Below, piece after piece: positions 1-8,564 of a DNA stretch of 48,340 bases. Origin of the DNA: Nioella sp. MMSF_3534 (GTDB lineage Bacteria; Pseudomonadota; Alphaproteobacteria; Rhodobacterales; Rhodobacteraceae); contig NZ_JASHJX010000034.1 of assembly GCF_030732985.1 (NCBI RefSeq), positions 1 through 48,340 of the forward strand, written 5' to 3'. Under the pieces are notes generated by a model, which saw only the letters and a list, made by a program, of their open reading frames with translations, did no database searches and was not told where the DNA came from. The position numbers and the translations under genes are program-made. Each line of letters starts with the position of its first letter. The first letter of the stretch is position 1.

Positions 1-45
1 ATCCTCCCCCCGCACCCCCCTGAGGTATTTTTGCCAAGATGAAAG
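1..45 (+). repeat. Intergenic hairpin-plus-core repeat, copy 1 (left-truncated)
   Basis: This is a C-rich run followed by the core TGAGGTATTTTTGCCAAGAT and GAAAG. The same core follows a G-rich hairpin at 27607-27655, and a variant does so at 12775-12824. The window opens inside what would be the right arm of the hairpin, so the left arm is not visible. All three copies lie between genes. I know of no established function. Similar motifs seem familiar from Rhodobacteraceae intergenic regions, but I could not verify this. Confidence 0.7.
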
Positions 46-235
46 CAGGGGCGGGCTTGACCGCAAGGCCAGAGAGGCGCAGAAAAGGCCCATGACCCAA
101 TGTGCTGCCATGACTGTCACCTATCGCGCGTTCGCATAGAACGGGCGGGACGCATGTGCAGATAGAATAGACCGCCACCTGAGGCGGTTTTTTCATGTCA
201 TCCCGGCTTCGGTGGCCCAAGCCGGAGACATGGAA
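46..235 (+). other. Leader region ahead of the GNAT gene
   Basis: No convincing gene is seen here. A 15-codon frame (92-139, ATG to TAG) without an obvious ribosome site precedes the terminator at 172-193. GGCGG at 144-148 could pair with CCGCC at 172-176 and so compete with the terminator stem. The region could be a leader with an attenuator, a small RNA ending at the terminator, or the 3' end of an unrelated transcript. Nothing in the sequence decides between these. Confidence 0.25.
172..193 (+). terminator. Intrinsic terminator upstream of the GNAT gene
   Basis: A perfect 5-bp GC stem (CCGCC 172-176, GGCGG 183-187) with a six-base loop is followed by six T residues (188-193). It faces rightwards and ends whatever transcript starts between 46 and 170. 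Confidence 0.7.
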
Positions 236-691
236 ATGGCCCTACAACCGATCATCCGACCCGTCACGCCCCAGGATCTGGAGGCATTGGCCGACATGGT
301 GCGCCACCTGGCGCGGTTTCATGGCGATACCCCGACCGTCACCCCCGCCACGCTGGCCCGCGACTGCCTTGGGCAAGCCCCCTGGCTGCATGTCCTTGTT
401 GCAGAGGTGAACGGCGCGCTTTGCGGATACGCGATGCTGTGCCCGCGCGCGCGGGCGCAGTTCGGGGAAAGGGCCATGGATCTGCATCATCTCTATGTCC
501 AGAAAGACCTGCGCGGGCGGGGAGTAGGGGGCGCTCTGGTTCGGGCGGCAGAAGCGCTTGCCGATACACTCGGAGCACGGAGTCTGAGCGTGTCTTCGAT
601 GCCGGAAAACGACGTGGCCGGTCGGGCCTACCTTGCCATGGGGTTTCGGGAATCCCGATCTCGGATGCGACGGTTTCAGCGGGATTTCTAA
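236..691 (+). CDS. GNAT family N-acetyltransferase
   Basis: This is a 151-residue single-domain GNAT protein that should transfer an acetyl group from acetyl-CoA to an unidentified amine. The acetyl-CoA binding signature is clear: LHHLYVQKDLRGRGVGGALV in the middle of the protein contains the R-G-x-G-V-G pyrophosphate loop. A downstream segment (NDVAGRAYLAMGFRE) matches the usual motif B/C end of the fold. I chose the ATG at 236 because GGAG at 224-227 is 8 bases upstream. The ATG at 230 is too close to that site, and a GTG at 212 is also in frame. The gene stands alone between a terminator (172-193) and a weak terminator (about 740-768). The substrate is unknown; the family assignment is secure. 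Confidence 0.85.
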   Translation: MALQPIIRPVTPQDLEALADMVRHLARFHGDTPTVTPATLARDCLGQAPWLHVLVAEVNGALCGYAMLCPRARAQFGERAMDLHHLYVQKDLRGRGVGGALVRAAEALADTLGARSLSVSSMPENDVAGRAYLAMGFRESRSRMRRFQRDF

Positions 692-1053
692 CCGGGAAGA
701 TCCGGTTGAACGGTGTCGCAACGGGCTCAGATCAGCGCTGTCTCACCTCGTGAGACCCTTGTTTTGTTGCTTGCGCAATGATCAATGCCCCGCCGGGCAG
801 GGAAAGGTTAGCCGATTGCCCGCACACGTGTTAGTTGTGAGAGGAGCGCAGGCGCGAATGCGCCGCAGCCGGTGGGGGAAGTGCCGTTTTTATACAAGAA
901 GCGATGCCCCCCCGCACTAAGGCTTGCCGAAAGGGAGAGACTGCGACCGGACCCGGTTCTTTTCGGAAAAACATCTCCGGGGTCGGCACGGAAAGGAGAC
1001 AGGGGACAATCCAATAAAAACCGTTTTTCCAAATCATCTGGGAGGAGAACTCT
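692..1053 (+). other. Intergenic region upstream of the BCCT transporter
   Basis: This 362-base stretch shows no convincing gene. It holds the weak terminator near 740-768 and the long 5' leader of the transporter gene. The ribosome site GGGAGGAG at 1040-1047 sits 6 bases before the ATG at 1054. No confident promoter hexamers or operator could be picked by eye. Confidence 0.5.
740..768 (+). terminator. Probable weak terminator of the GNAT gene
   Basis: A perfect 6-bp stem (GTCTCA 740-745, TGAGAC 751-756) with a five-base loop is followed by a T-rich but interrupted tail (CCTTGTTTTGTTGC). It sits 48 bases after the GNAT stop. Confidence 0.5.
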
Positions 1054-2703
1054 ATGGCAAAAACGCCCCCATTGATGGAACTGCCGATCAAGACCGCCGA
1101 AGGCGGCTTCTATGACGGGTTCAGCAAAGACGTCACCGTTACCGCAAAAATTCTCGTTGGTGCGCTGATCATCTGGGCTGTCGCATTTCCTGACAACGCC
1201 GCCAGCGTGCTTGGCAGCCTCAACAGCTTCTTGCTGGCGAATTTCGCAACCTGGTATATCTGGGTCGTGGCCTTCTTCATCATCGTCTGCATTCTCTTGG
1301 CGATCATGCCGGCCTCGGGCCGCCTGACGCTCGGATTGCCGGAGGACAAACCGGAGTTTTCGAATTTCTCCTGGTTCTCGATGATGTTCGGGGCCGGGAT
1401 CGGTATCGGAATGCTGACCTTCGCAACGGCGGAACCGATCTATCATTTCGCCACCAACCCTGACGTGATCATGGGGGACGCGGAAGGCTCGTCCGCCGAT
1501 AACGTGCGCAACGCCTACAAGTGGTCGTTCCTGCACTGGGGCATCGGGGCCTGGGCCTGCTATGCGCTGGTCGGCCTGGCGCTGGCCTATTTCTCGTATC
1601 GCCGCAACCTGCCGCTGACCATCCGGTCGGCGCTGGTGCCTCTGTTCGGGAAGTCGCTGTCGGGCACGCTTGGCCATGTGGTCGACATCGTCGCCGTTGT
1701 GGCCACCGTTCTGGGCGTGTCGCAGACGCTTGGCTTTGGCGTCAACCAGTTCGTGGCCGGTATCCATCGGATCGGCTTTGGCGATTGGCTGCTGCGGGAA
1801 GATGGCAGCGCCTCGACCGCGGCGATCATTTTCGCGCTTCTGGTGATCATGGGGGCCTCGACCCTCTCGGCGCTGTCCGGCGTGGGCAAGGGCATCAAGT
1901 GGCTGTCGAATATCAACATGGGGCTGAGCTTCTTCCTGCTGGCCTTCTTCCTGATCTTCGGCTCTACCTTCTTCGGACTTCAGGCGTTGTTCGTCGGGAT
2001 CTTCGACTACCTGGTCAACCTGCCCTCGATGATGTTCACCGTCTGGCGCGCTGACGGAGTGGAAGACTCGGTCGCAACCCAACTTGCCGGCTGGCAGGGC
2101 GGCTGGTCCGTCTTCTACTGGGCCTGGTGGATTGCGTTCGCGCCCTTCGTGGGCGTGTTCCTGGCGCGTATTTCCCGCGGTCGGACCGTGCGTGAATACG
2201 TTCTGGGCGCGATCATCATCCCCTCTGTGATGTGCTTTGTCTGGTTCGCCATTGTCGGCGGCACCGCCATTGACCTGTCGCTGAATGGCGATGCGGGCGA
2301 TGCGATCACCGGTGCAGGCGCGGAATCGCAGCTTTTTGCGATGCTTGACGTGATGCTGTCCTCTGGTCTTGCCTGGGTGATGGCCCTGATCGTCGTGATC
2401 CTGCTGCTGACCTACCTGGTGACCTCGGCCGACTCCGCCGTTCTGATCGTGAACACGATCAATTCCGGTGGGGACGAAGGCCCGAAGGGGCGTCCGCATA
2501 TCCTGTTCTGGGGCGCAGCCCTGGCGCTGGTCGTGGGGGCGCTGCTGGTCATCGGCGGGCTCGGGGCGATCCAGACCGCGATGGTCATCGGCGCGCTGCC
2601 GTTCAGCTTCGTGATGCTGCTGATGGGCTTTGCCGTGATCAAGGGCATCTGGCGTGACGCGATCCGCGAAAAGAACGGTGTCGAAAGCGTCTACCGCGAA
2701 TGA
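1054..2703 (+). CDS. BCCT family betaine/choline/carnitine-type transporter
   Basis: This is a 549-residue inner-membrane secondary transporter of the BCCT family, which imports quaternary ammonium or sulfonium compounds such as glycine betaine, choline, carnitine or DMSP with Na+ or H+. The glycine-rich TM segment MMFGAGIGIGMLTFATAEP (about residue 110 onwards) and the Trp-rich family segment FYWAWWIAFAPFVGVFLARI (about 353-372) are clear. About twelve hydrophobic helices are visible and the length is typical. There is no long C-terminal osmosensing tail. Expression is monocistronic: it has its own strong ribosome site and a strong terminator at 2727-2765. The substrate cannot be read directly. 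In marine Rhodobacteraceae such genes often serve osmolyte uptake, so a DMSP or betaine role is an inference. Confidence 0.9.
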   Translation: MAKTPPLMELPIKTAEGGFYDGFSKDVTVTAKILVGALIIWAVAFPDNAASVLGSLNSFLLANFATWYIWVVAFFIIVCILLAIMPASGRLTLGLPEDKPEFSNFSWFSMMFGAGIGIGMLTFATAEPIYHFATNPDVIMGDAEGSSADNVRNAYKWSFLHWGIGAWACYALVGLALAYFSYRRNLPLTIRSALVPLFGKSLSGTLGHVVDIVAVVATVLGVSQTLGFGVNQFVAGIHRIGFGDWLLREDGSASTAAIIFALLVIMGASTLSALSGVGKGIKWLSNINMGLSFFLLAFFLIFGSTFFGLQALFVGIFDYLVNLPSMMFTVWRADGVEDSVATQLAGWQGGWSVFYWAWWIAFAPFVGVFLARISRGRTVREYVLGAIIIPSVMCFVWFAIVGGTAIDLSLNGDAGDAITGAGAESQLFAMLDVMLSSGLAWVMALIVVILLLTYLVTSADSAVLIVNTINSGGDEGPKGRPHILFWGAALALVVGALLVIGGLGAIQTAMVIGALPFSFVMLLMGFAVIKGIWRDAIREKNGVESVYRE

Positions 2704-2726
2704 TGCGCGGCATCTGATGTGATGGG

Positions 2727-2765
2727 GATCCCCCGCCGGGCAACCGGTGGGGGATCTTCTTTTTC
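2727..2765 (+). terminator. Strong intrinsic terminator after the BCCT gene
   Basis: Left arm 2727-2739 (GATCCCCCGCCGG) pairs with 2744-2756 (CCGGTGGGGGATC) around a GCAA tetraloop, with one G-T wobble. A T-rich tail (2757-2765) follows. It is 24 bases after the BCCT stop. Confidence 0.9.
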
Positions 2766-2944
2766 CGATCCCGCGATTGACCGCGTGACGCCTCTGTCGT
2801 AGCCCTGTTGTCGTTCCGTCGATAAGGCGGGGCTGCCGCTGATCCGGGTCGGGTCGCCGGCTCGGCTGGAAGACCTGCCAGGATGGGAATGCCCGCCCTT
2901 GGCGGGGCAGTCCCGAGCAAGGCAACGAGACTGAGGATCACAGA

Positions 2945-4171
2945 ATGTCCCAACTTGATATCGACTGGGTGCGCGCGCAGTTCCCGGCTTTTTCGCAACC
3001 CTCCCTGCAGGGGCAGGCCTTTTTCGAGAACGCGGGCGGCAGCTACACCTGTCAGCAGGTGATCGACCGGCTGTTCCGCTTCTACACGGAGCGCAAGGTC
3101 CAGCCCTATGCCCCCTACGAGGCGAGCCGCCTTGGGGGCGAGGAGATGGATGAGGCGCGGATGCGACTGGCGGCGATGCTGGGGGTCGAGACCGATGAGC
3201 TGTCCTTCGGCCCGTCCACCACGCAGAACACCTATGTGCTGGCGCAGGCCTTCCGGCAGAATCTGGGCGAGGGCGACGCGATTGTCGTGACCAACCAGGA
3301 TCACGAGGCCAATTCCGGGCCATGGCGGCGGCTGGCCGATGAGGGGATCGAGGTCCGCGAATGGCAGATCGACCCCGAGACCGGGCATCTGGACCCCGCC
3401 GCGCTGACGCCTTTGATGGCCGATGGAAAGGTCCGGCTGGTCTGCTTCCCGCATTGTTCCAACGTGGTGGGCGAGGTGAATGACGTCGCCGCGATCTGCG
3501 CGCAGGCCAGGGCGGCGGGGGCCTATACCTGCGTCGACGGGGTCAGCTATGCGCCGCACGGGTTCGAGGATGTGGGGGCGCTCGGCGCCGATATCTACCT
3601 CTTTTCCGCCTACAAGACCTACGGGCCGCACCAGGGCATCATGGTGATCCGCCGCGCACTTGGCGAGGTGCTGCCGAACCAGGGGCATTATTTCAACGAG
3701 GGGTCGCTCTACAAGCGTTTCACGCCCGCTGGCCCCGACCATGCGCAGGTGGCTGCCAGCGCGGGCATGGCGGATTACATGGAGGCGCTCTCGGCCCATC
3801 ACGGCGGACCGGCCAGCGGGGCAGGGGCGGCCCGCTTTGCGCATGACCTGATGCGCGAACAGGAGGTGTCGCTGCTCGAACCGCTTCTGGCCTACCTGTC
3901 GTCGAAAAACTCCCTGCGCCTGATCGGGGCGGCTTCGCCAACCGGGCGTGCGCCAACGGTGGCCGTCTCGCTGGACCGGCCGGGAGAGGCGGTCGCGGCT
4001 GACCTTGCGCCGCATGGCATCATGGCGGGTGGTGGTGATTTCTATGCCGTGCGCCCGCTTGGCGCCATGGGGGTGGATCTGGACAAGGGGGTGCTGCGCC
4101 TGAGCTTTACCCATTACACCCATCACGGGGAGATCCAGCAATTGATCGGGGCGCTCGACAAGGTGCTCTGA
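2945..4171 (+). CDS. Class V aminotransferase-fold PLP enzyme (cysteine desulfurase-like)
   Basis: This 408-residue PLP-dependent enzyme has the aminotransferase class V fold used by cysteine desulfurases, selenocysteine lyases and related enzymes. The Schiff-base lysine is probably the K in YLFSAYKTYGPHQG (about residue 223), preceded by the PLP-binding Asp in CVDGVSYAPHG. The N-terminus carries FFENAGGSYTC, and the end matches the family's small domain (LRLSFTHYTHHGEIQQL). A ribosome site GAGG lies before the ATG at 2945. I see no conserved mobile catalytic Cys of the IscS/SufS type, so a sulfur-transfer role is not shown. A distant paralog (also with FFENAGG) lies at 29308-30567 on the other strand. 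The substrate is unknown. Confidence 0.8.
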   Translation: MSQLDIDWVRAQFPAFSQPSLQGQAFFENAGGSYTCQQVIDRLFRFYTERKVQPYAPYEASRLGGEEMDEARMRLAAMLGVETDELSFGPSTTQNTYVLAQAFRQNLGEGDAIVVTNQDHEANSGPWRRLADEGIEVREWQIDPETGHLDPAALTPLMADGKVRLVCFPHCSNVVGEVNDVAAICAQARAAGAYTCVDGVSYAPHGFEDVGALGADIYLFSAYKTYGPHQGIMVIRRALGEVLPNQGHYFNEGSLYKRFTPAGPDHAQVAASAGMADYMEALSAHHGGPASGAGAARFAHDLMREQEVSLLEPLLAYLSSKNSLRLIGAASPTGRAPTVAVSLDRPGEAVAADLAPHGIMAGGGDFYAVRPLGAMGVDLDKGVLRLSFTHYTHHGEIQQLIGALDKVL

Positions 4172-4225
4172 CGGGCTTGACCGGTGCCGGGTGCGATCTA
4201 GCTGTCTGGCGACAAAAGGCAGGGC

Positions 4226-5605
4226 ATGAGCATGGCACCGATCATCTACTGGATGCGCCGGGATTTCCGGCTGGCGGACAACCCGGCACTGACGGCCTGT
4301 CGGGGGCGTCCGGTGATCCCGGTGGTGATCCGCGACGGCTCTGTCACGGCGCTCGGCGCGGCCCCTTCCTTCCGGTTGGGCCGGGCGCTGGAAGAGTTTT
4401 GCAAAACTCTTGGCCCGCCCGGTGGCTCGGTCATTCTGCGCACAGGCGACGCGCTGGAGGTTCTGGAGGCGCTGATTGTGGAAACCGGCGCGACCAAGGT
4501 GGTGTGGAACCGGCTCTATGACCCGCAGGCGCGGGACCGCGACAGCAAGATCAAGGCGGCGCTGAGGGACCGGGGGATCGAGGCCGAAAGCTTCAACGCC
4601 CATCTGCTGTTCGAACCCTGGACCGTGGAAACCGGAACCGGCGGGTTTTACCGGGTCTACACGCCCTTCTGGCGCGCGGTGCGGGACAGGGATGTCCCCG
4701 CGCCCCTGCCGGTTCCCAAGCTGACCTTTCCCGATCGGATGCCTGACAGCGAGAGCCTCCGGGACTGGGCCCTGTCTGCGCCGATGCACCGTGGCGCGGC
4801 AATTGTCGAAAAACATCTGCTGCTTGGGGAAAAGGCCGCGCAGGACAGGTTGGCGGAGTTTATGGACCGGCGTGTCGCCAGCTACCGTGACGACCGGGAT
4901 TTCCTCGCGCTCGATGCCACCTCCGGCCTGTCGGAACCGCTCACCTATGGTGAGATTTCCCCTAGGCAATGCTGGAATGCCGGTTGGCGCGCGATGGAGG
5001 GCGCAGGCGGCAAGGGGGCGGAACATTTCCTCAAGGAACTGGTCTGGCGCGAATTTGCCTATCACCTGATGTTCCATTCGCCGGAAATCCTGACCGGCAA
5101 CTGGCGGCCTGAATGGAACGATTTTCCCTGGCAGGGCGATGGCGAGGCGGCAGAGCGCTGGCGCTTTGGCGAGACCGGGGTCGAAATTGTCGATGCCGCC
5201 ATGCGGGAGCTTTACGTCACCGGCCGCATGCACAACCGCGCGCGGATGCTGGTGGCGTCGTATCTCACCAAGCACCTGATGGTGGATTGGCGCATCGGGT
5301 GCGACTGGTTTGCCGATACGCTGGTGGACTGGGACCCGGCTTCGAACGCCATGGGCTGGCAATGGGTGGCAGGCTCCGGCCCCGATGCCGCGCCCTTCTT
5401 CCGCATTTTCAACCCGGATACGCAGGCGGAGAAGTTCGACCGGAAGGCAGTTTACCGCACGCATTGGCTGCATGGGGCAGGAGCGCGGGACTTCGCCGCC
5501 GCTATACCAAGGTCCCGAACGATCCGGAACAGGCTCTGTCCGATGATCTCCCTGTCAGAGGGACGGGAACGTGCTCTGGCGGCCTACAAAGCCCTGAAGG
5601 GTTAA
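4226..5605 (+). CDS. phrB: Deoxyribodipyrimidine photo-lyase (DNA photolyase)
   Basis: This 459-residue FAD-dependent class I photolyase/cryptochrome repairs cyclobutane pyrimidine dimers using light. The N-terminal antenna domain opens with IIYWMRRDFRLADNPAL. The C-terminal FAD domain shows the family hallmarks: ELVWREFAYHLMFHSP, the GRMHNRARM segment, and WDPASNAMGWQWVAGSGPDA with the conserved Asn, Trp and Asp of the flavin site. The end (SEGRERALAAYKALKG) matches the usual tail. The segment between about residues 410 and 440 fits family members less well, but the frame is intact on both sides. The start at 4226 (MSMAPIIYW) has a second ATG two codons later. It lies between the aminotransferase-fold gene and cfa on the same strand. 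Confidence 0.92.
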   Translation: MSMAPIIYWMRRDFRLADNPALTACRGRPVIPVVIRDGSVTALGAAPSFRLGRALEEFCKTLGPPGGSVILRTGDALEVLEALIVETGATKVVWNRLYDPQARDRDSKIKAALRDRGIEAESFNAHLLFEPWTVETGTGGFYRVYTPFWRAVRDRDVPAPLPVPKLTFPDRMPDSESLRDWALSAPMHRGAAIVEKHLLLGEKAAQDRLAEFMDRRVASYRDDRDFLALDATSGLSEPLTYGEISPRQCWNAGWRAMEGAGGKGAEHFLKELVWREFAYHLMFHSPEILTGNWRPEWNDFPWQGDGEAAERWRFGETGVEIVDAAMRELYVTGRMHNRARMLVASYLTKHLMVDWRIGCDWFADTLVDWDPASNAMGWQWVAGSGPDAAPFFRIFNPDTQAEKFDRKAVYRTHWLHGAGARDFAAAIPRSRTIRNRLCPMISLSEGRERALAAYKALKG

Positions 5606-5664
5606 ATTTCTTGCCAGAACACGGAGTTCGCATCCATGATACGCTTGCGACAAGGGGATGGGAT

Positions 5665-6876
5665 ATGAGTGTCAGAACGACGACAGTCGGTGAATCCGAC
5701 CTGCCGCGCTATTTCGCGCAAGTCTTCCAGACGGTCAGCAAGCTGAAAAACGGGCGGCTGGAGTTCCACCTGCCCGATGGCCGTGTCTTCCGGGCCGAAG
5801 GCTCGAACCCTGGGCCGCTTGGCATTTGCGAGGTCCATGACCCGGATGTGTTCGCGCGGCTGATCCGTGAGGGCGATCTGGGGTTCTGCGATGCCTATCT
5901 GGAGGGCGGCTGGTCCACCCCCGATCTGCAGGCGCTGATGGATGCGGTCCATGCGGATAATGACGAGGTCTATGACGGCTTTCTCGGCATGGCGCTTGTC
6001 CGCGCCTATGAGAAGCTGCGCTTCTGGATGCAGGGCAATTCCAAGCGGCAAGCGAAGAAGAATATCTCGTATCACTATGATCTGGGGAACGATTTCTATT
6101 CGCTCTGGCTCGATGACACGATGACCTATTCCTCGGCCCTGTTCGAAACCGGGCAGGAATCGACCGAGGCCGCGCAGAGGGCGAAATATGCGGCCCTGGC
6201 CGACAAGATCGGCGTGAAACCGGGCGACCATCTGCTGGAGATCGGCTGTGGCTGGGGCGGGTTTGCGGAATATGCCGCGAAGGAGCGCGGCGCGCGGATC
6301 ACCGGGTTGACGATCAGCCGGGAACAGCATGACTACGCGGTTGCGCGCATGGAACGGCAGGGGCTGTCGGACAGGGTCGAGATCCGCATGCAGGACTACC
6401 GCGAGACCGAGGGCCAGTTCGACGGCATCGCCTCGATCGAGATGTTCGAGGCCGTGGGCGAGAAATACTGGCCGGTCTTTTTTTCCACCGTGCGCGACCG
6501 GTTGAAGCCCGGCGCGGTCGCGGCGTTGCAGATCATTACCGTGCAGGATGCGCGCTGGCAGGTTTACAAGCGGGGCGTCGATTTCATCCAGAAATACATC
6601 TTTCCGGGCGGCATGCTGCCGTGCCCCTCGGTGCTACGTCAGCAGGTAGAAGCGGCTGGCTTGCAGTTCTCGGGCAGCCACGAATTCGGGGAAAGCTACA
6701 GCCAGACGCTGCGCCGCTGGCACGAGACGTTCAACGAAAGATGGGACGATGTGGCGGCGCTTGGCTTTGACGACCGGTTCCGCCGGATGTGGAATTTTTA
6801 TCTCACCTCTTGCGCGGCAAGCTTTCACAGCGGCAATACTGATGTCACACAGATTTCCGTGACCAGACCGGGCTGA
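5665..6876 (+). CDS. cfa: Cyclopropane-fatty-acyl-phospholipid synthase
   Basis: This 403-residue SAM-dependent enzyme adds a methylene bridge to unsaturated acyl chains of membrane phospholipids. The SAM site LLEIGCGWGGFAEYAA is at about residues 192-207. The family's phospholipid-side motif SYHYDLGNDFYSLWLDDTMT lies before it, followed by GLTISREQHDYA and the SIEMFEAVGEKYW catalytic segment. The open frame extends far upstream through the photolyase gene. I chose the ATG at 5665 because AAGGGG precedes it at a good distance and the resulting length is typical. It runs in the same direction as trgA, with 4 bases between them. Membrane remodelling under acid, redox or tellurite stress would fit the trg neighbours, but that is an inference. 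Confidence 0.93.
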   Translation: MSVRTTTVGESDLPRYFAQVFQTVSKLKNGRLEFHLPDGRVFRAEGSNPGPLGICEVHDPDVFARLIREGDLGFCDAYLEGGWSTPDLQALMDAVHADNDEVYDGFLGMALVRAYEKLRFWMQGNSKRQAKKNISYHYDLGNDFYSLWLDDTMTYSSALFETGQESTEAAQRAKYAALADKIGVKPGDHLLEIGCGWGGFAEYAAKERGARITGLTISREQHDYAVARMERQGLSDRVEIRMQDYRETEGQFDGIASIEMFEAVGEKYWPVFFSTVRDRLKPGAVAALQIITVQDARWQVYKRGVDFIQKYIFPGGMLPCPSVLRQQVEAAGLQFSGSHEFGESYSQTLRRWHETFNERWDDVAALGFDDRFRRMWNFYLTSCAASFHSGNTDVTQISVTRPG

Positions 6877-6880
6877 TCCG

Positions 6881-7324
6881 ATGCCGACCACCGCCAAGCT
6901 TGTTTCCGCCGTCCTCTTCGCCATCATCGGCTTTTTCGCGGCGGCGGCTTATGCAGAGACCCTGCCGCCGGGGCAGCCGCGGTTCTGGCTGATCCCCATC
7001 GTGACGGCGCTTGGCATCGGGCAGGGCTGGATGACCATGGGCCGCAACGTGGGCGAGGGCGTCTCCATGGCGATCACCACCGGGGTGCGGACGTCCTTCA
7101 TGATCGCCTTCTGGGCGGTTGCCATTTTCGGTATCTTCGAGATGTTCTATCGGTCCACCCGGCTGCGCTATGACGGGCCGGGCGAGGCGGTGATCGCGGC
7201 GCTGGAACTTTTGATGGAATATGGGCTGTCGGTGTTGACGGCGGTGCCCACGCTGATCATCTTGTTCGGGGGAGGCGCGGTTGCGGGGATCGTGGCCGAG
7301 TTTGTAAACCGCCGCTGGAGCTGA
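6881..7324 (+). CDS. trgA: TrgA family membrane protein (tellurite resistance)
   Basis: This 147-residue membrane protein has an N-terminal signal-like helix and about three further hydrophobic segments. The segment LPPGQPRFWLIPIVTALGIG and the GWMTMGRNVG motif match what I recall of TrgA. The assignment rests mainly on context. In Rhodobacter sphaeroides, trgA and trgB lie directly upstream of cysK and together raise tellurite resistance, and that exact order appears here. Its biochemical role is unknown. It starts 4 bases after cfa and ends 9 bases before trgB, so co-transcription is likely. Confidence 0.8.
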   Translation: MPTTAKLVSAVLFAIIGFFAAAAYAETLPPGQPRFWLIPIVTALGIGQGWMTMGRNVGEGVSMAITTGVRTSFMIAFWAVAIFGIFEMFYRSTRLRYDGPGEAVIAALELLMEYGLSVLTAVPTLIILFGGGAVAGIVAEFVNRRWS

Positions 7325-7333
7325 CCTGACCCG

Positions 7334-8449
7334 ATGACACCCCTGTTTTTCTTTGGCACGCTGCGGCATCAGCCGCTGCTGGATATCGTTCTTGGCCGTG
7401 TGCTCACGCCGGAACCCGCCCGCCTGCCGGGATATCGCGTGGCCTGGGCCAAGGGCGAGAGCTTTCCCATGCTGGTCGCGGATGCAGGCCGCGCCGCCGA
7501 GGGTGTGCTGGCCCATGGGCTGACGGAAGACGACATCGCCCGGCTGAATTTCTACGAGGGGGCATTTTCCTACGATCTGGTCGATGTCACCGCCGAGGGC
7601 GCGACCGGCCCGGTCCCGGCGCGGGTGTTCATGCCGAAAGAGGCCCCGTGGCAGCCCGGTGCGGATTGGCACCTGCCGGATTGGGTGGACCAATGGGGGC
7701 CGCTGACGCTGATCGCGGCGGGCGAGGTTATGCGCGCCTTCGGACGCGAGACGCCCGAGCAGGTCGCAGCGCGCTTCCCGATCATCCGCGCGCGTGCGCA
7801 ATCCTACGTTCTGGCAGCCGCCCGCCGCAGGCCGGTGACAGTCTCCAGCCCGTTGACGCGCGACGAGGTGGAACTGACCTCGCTGGAGCGACCATACGAG
7901 AAATTCTTCACGGTCGAGGAATACCAGACCCGGTTTCGCCGCTTCGATGGCAGGTGGTCCGACACCGGTGCGCGCGCCATTTTCAACGTGGGTGATGCGG
8001 TGACGGTGCTGCCCTATGACCCGGCGCGCGACCTGGTGCTGCTGGTGGAACAACTGCGCATCGGGGCCTATGCGCAGGGCGACCCGCAGCCCTGGCTGCT
8101 GGAACCTGTGGCAGGCATCGTCGATGCGGGCGAAAGCTATGAGGAGACCGCCTATCGCGAAACCCGCGAAGAGGCACATGCCGAGCTGACAGCGCTGCAC
8201 AAGGTGGCAGGCTATTACCCCTCGCCGGGGGGTATTGCGCAATATCTGGTATCCTATATCGGCATCACCGAACTTGCCGATGACCGCAGAAAGGTGGGTG
8301 GTCTGGAGTCCGAGGGCGAAAACATCCGCAACCTGCTGGTGCCTTATGAACAGCTCGTCACCATGCTGGAGGCGGGTGAGCTGGTGAACGCGCCGCTGGT
8401 TCTGTCGGTGCAATGGTTGATGCTGAACCGCGACCGGCTGCGCGCCTAG
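7334..8449 (+). CDS. trgB: TrgB: gamma-glutamylcyclotransferase-like domain fused to NUDIX hydrolase
   Basis: This is a 371-residue two-domain protein. Residues 1-110 resemble the gamma-glutamylcyclotransferase/AIG2 fold (LFFFGTLRHQPLL, YRVAWAKGESFPML, FYEGAFSYDLVDV). The C-terminal half is a NUDIX hydrolase of the ADP-ribose pyrophosphatase type, with the NUDIX box GIVDAGESYEETAYRETREE and a further glutamate. The fusion and its place between trgA and cysK match TrgB of Rhodobacter, linked genetically to tellurite resistance. The reaction in vivo is not known; hydrolysis of a nucleoside diphosphate derivative is expected from the NUDIX box. The N-terminal Met at 7334 gives the conserved beginning MTPLFFFGTL. 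Confidence 0.88.
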   Translation: MTPLFFFGTLRHQPLLDIVLGRVLTPEPARLPGYRVAWAKGESFPMLVADAGRAAEGVLAHGLTEDDIARLNFYEGAFSYDLVDVTAEGATGPVPARVFMPKEAPWQPGADWHLPDWVDQWGPLTLIAAGEVMRAFGRETPEQVAARFPIIRARAQSYVLAAARRRPVTVSSPLTRDEVELTSLERPYEKFFTVEEYQTRFRRFDGRWSDTGARAIFNVGDAVTVLPYDPARDLVLLVEQLRIGAYAQGDPQPWLLEPVAGIVDAGESYEETAYRETREEAHAELTALHKVAGYYPSPGGIAQYLVSYIGITELADDRRKVGGLESEGENIRNLLVPYEQLVTMLEAGELVNAPLVLSVQWLMLNRDRLRA

Positions 8450-8519
8450 GCACATCGCCGTTGCGGTGTTACCTGCTTGAGTTTGGCGCTGTGCGCGCCT
8501 ATCCCTGCTAAGCAACAAG

Positions 8520-8538
8520 GACCGCTTTCGCGGCGGTC
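8520..8538 (+). promoter_or_regulatory. Hairpin in the cysK leader
   Basis: A perfect 6-bp stem (GACCGC 8520-8525, GCGGTC 8533-8538) with a 7-base loop sits 26 bases before the cysK start. No T-run follows, so it is not an intrinsic terminator. It may be an mRNA-stability element or a control point separating cysK from trgB. Confidence 0.4.
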
Positions 8539-8564
8539 ACAAGATATCGGCGGAGTGACCGGAC

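Noticed and set aside
808-2925. Long minus-strand open frame opposite the BCCT gene
   Set aside because: It is rich in Arg, His, Asp and Gln and has no recognisable motif. It is the mirror of a high-GC real gene.
2639-5473. Very long minus-strand frame opposite the aminotransferase-fold and photolyase genes
   Set aside because: Its composition is that of an antisense shadow, while both plus-strand genes have full family motifs.
5440-5605. Suspected frameshift near the photolyase C-terminus
   Set aside because: The segment is divergent, but the family tail (SEGRERALAAYKALKG) is in the same frame, so no shift is needed.
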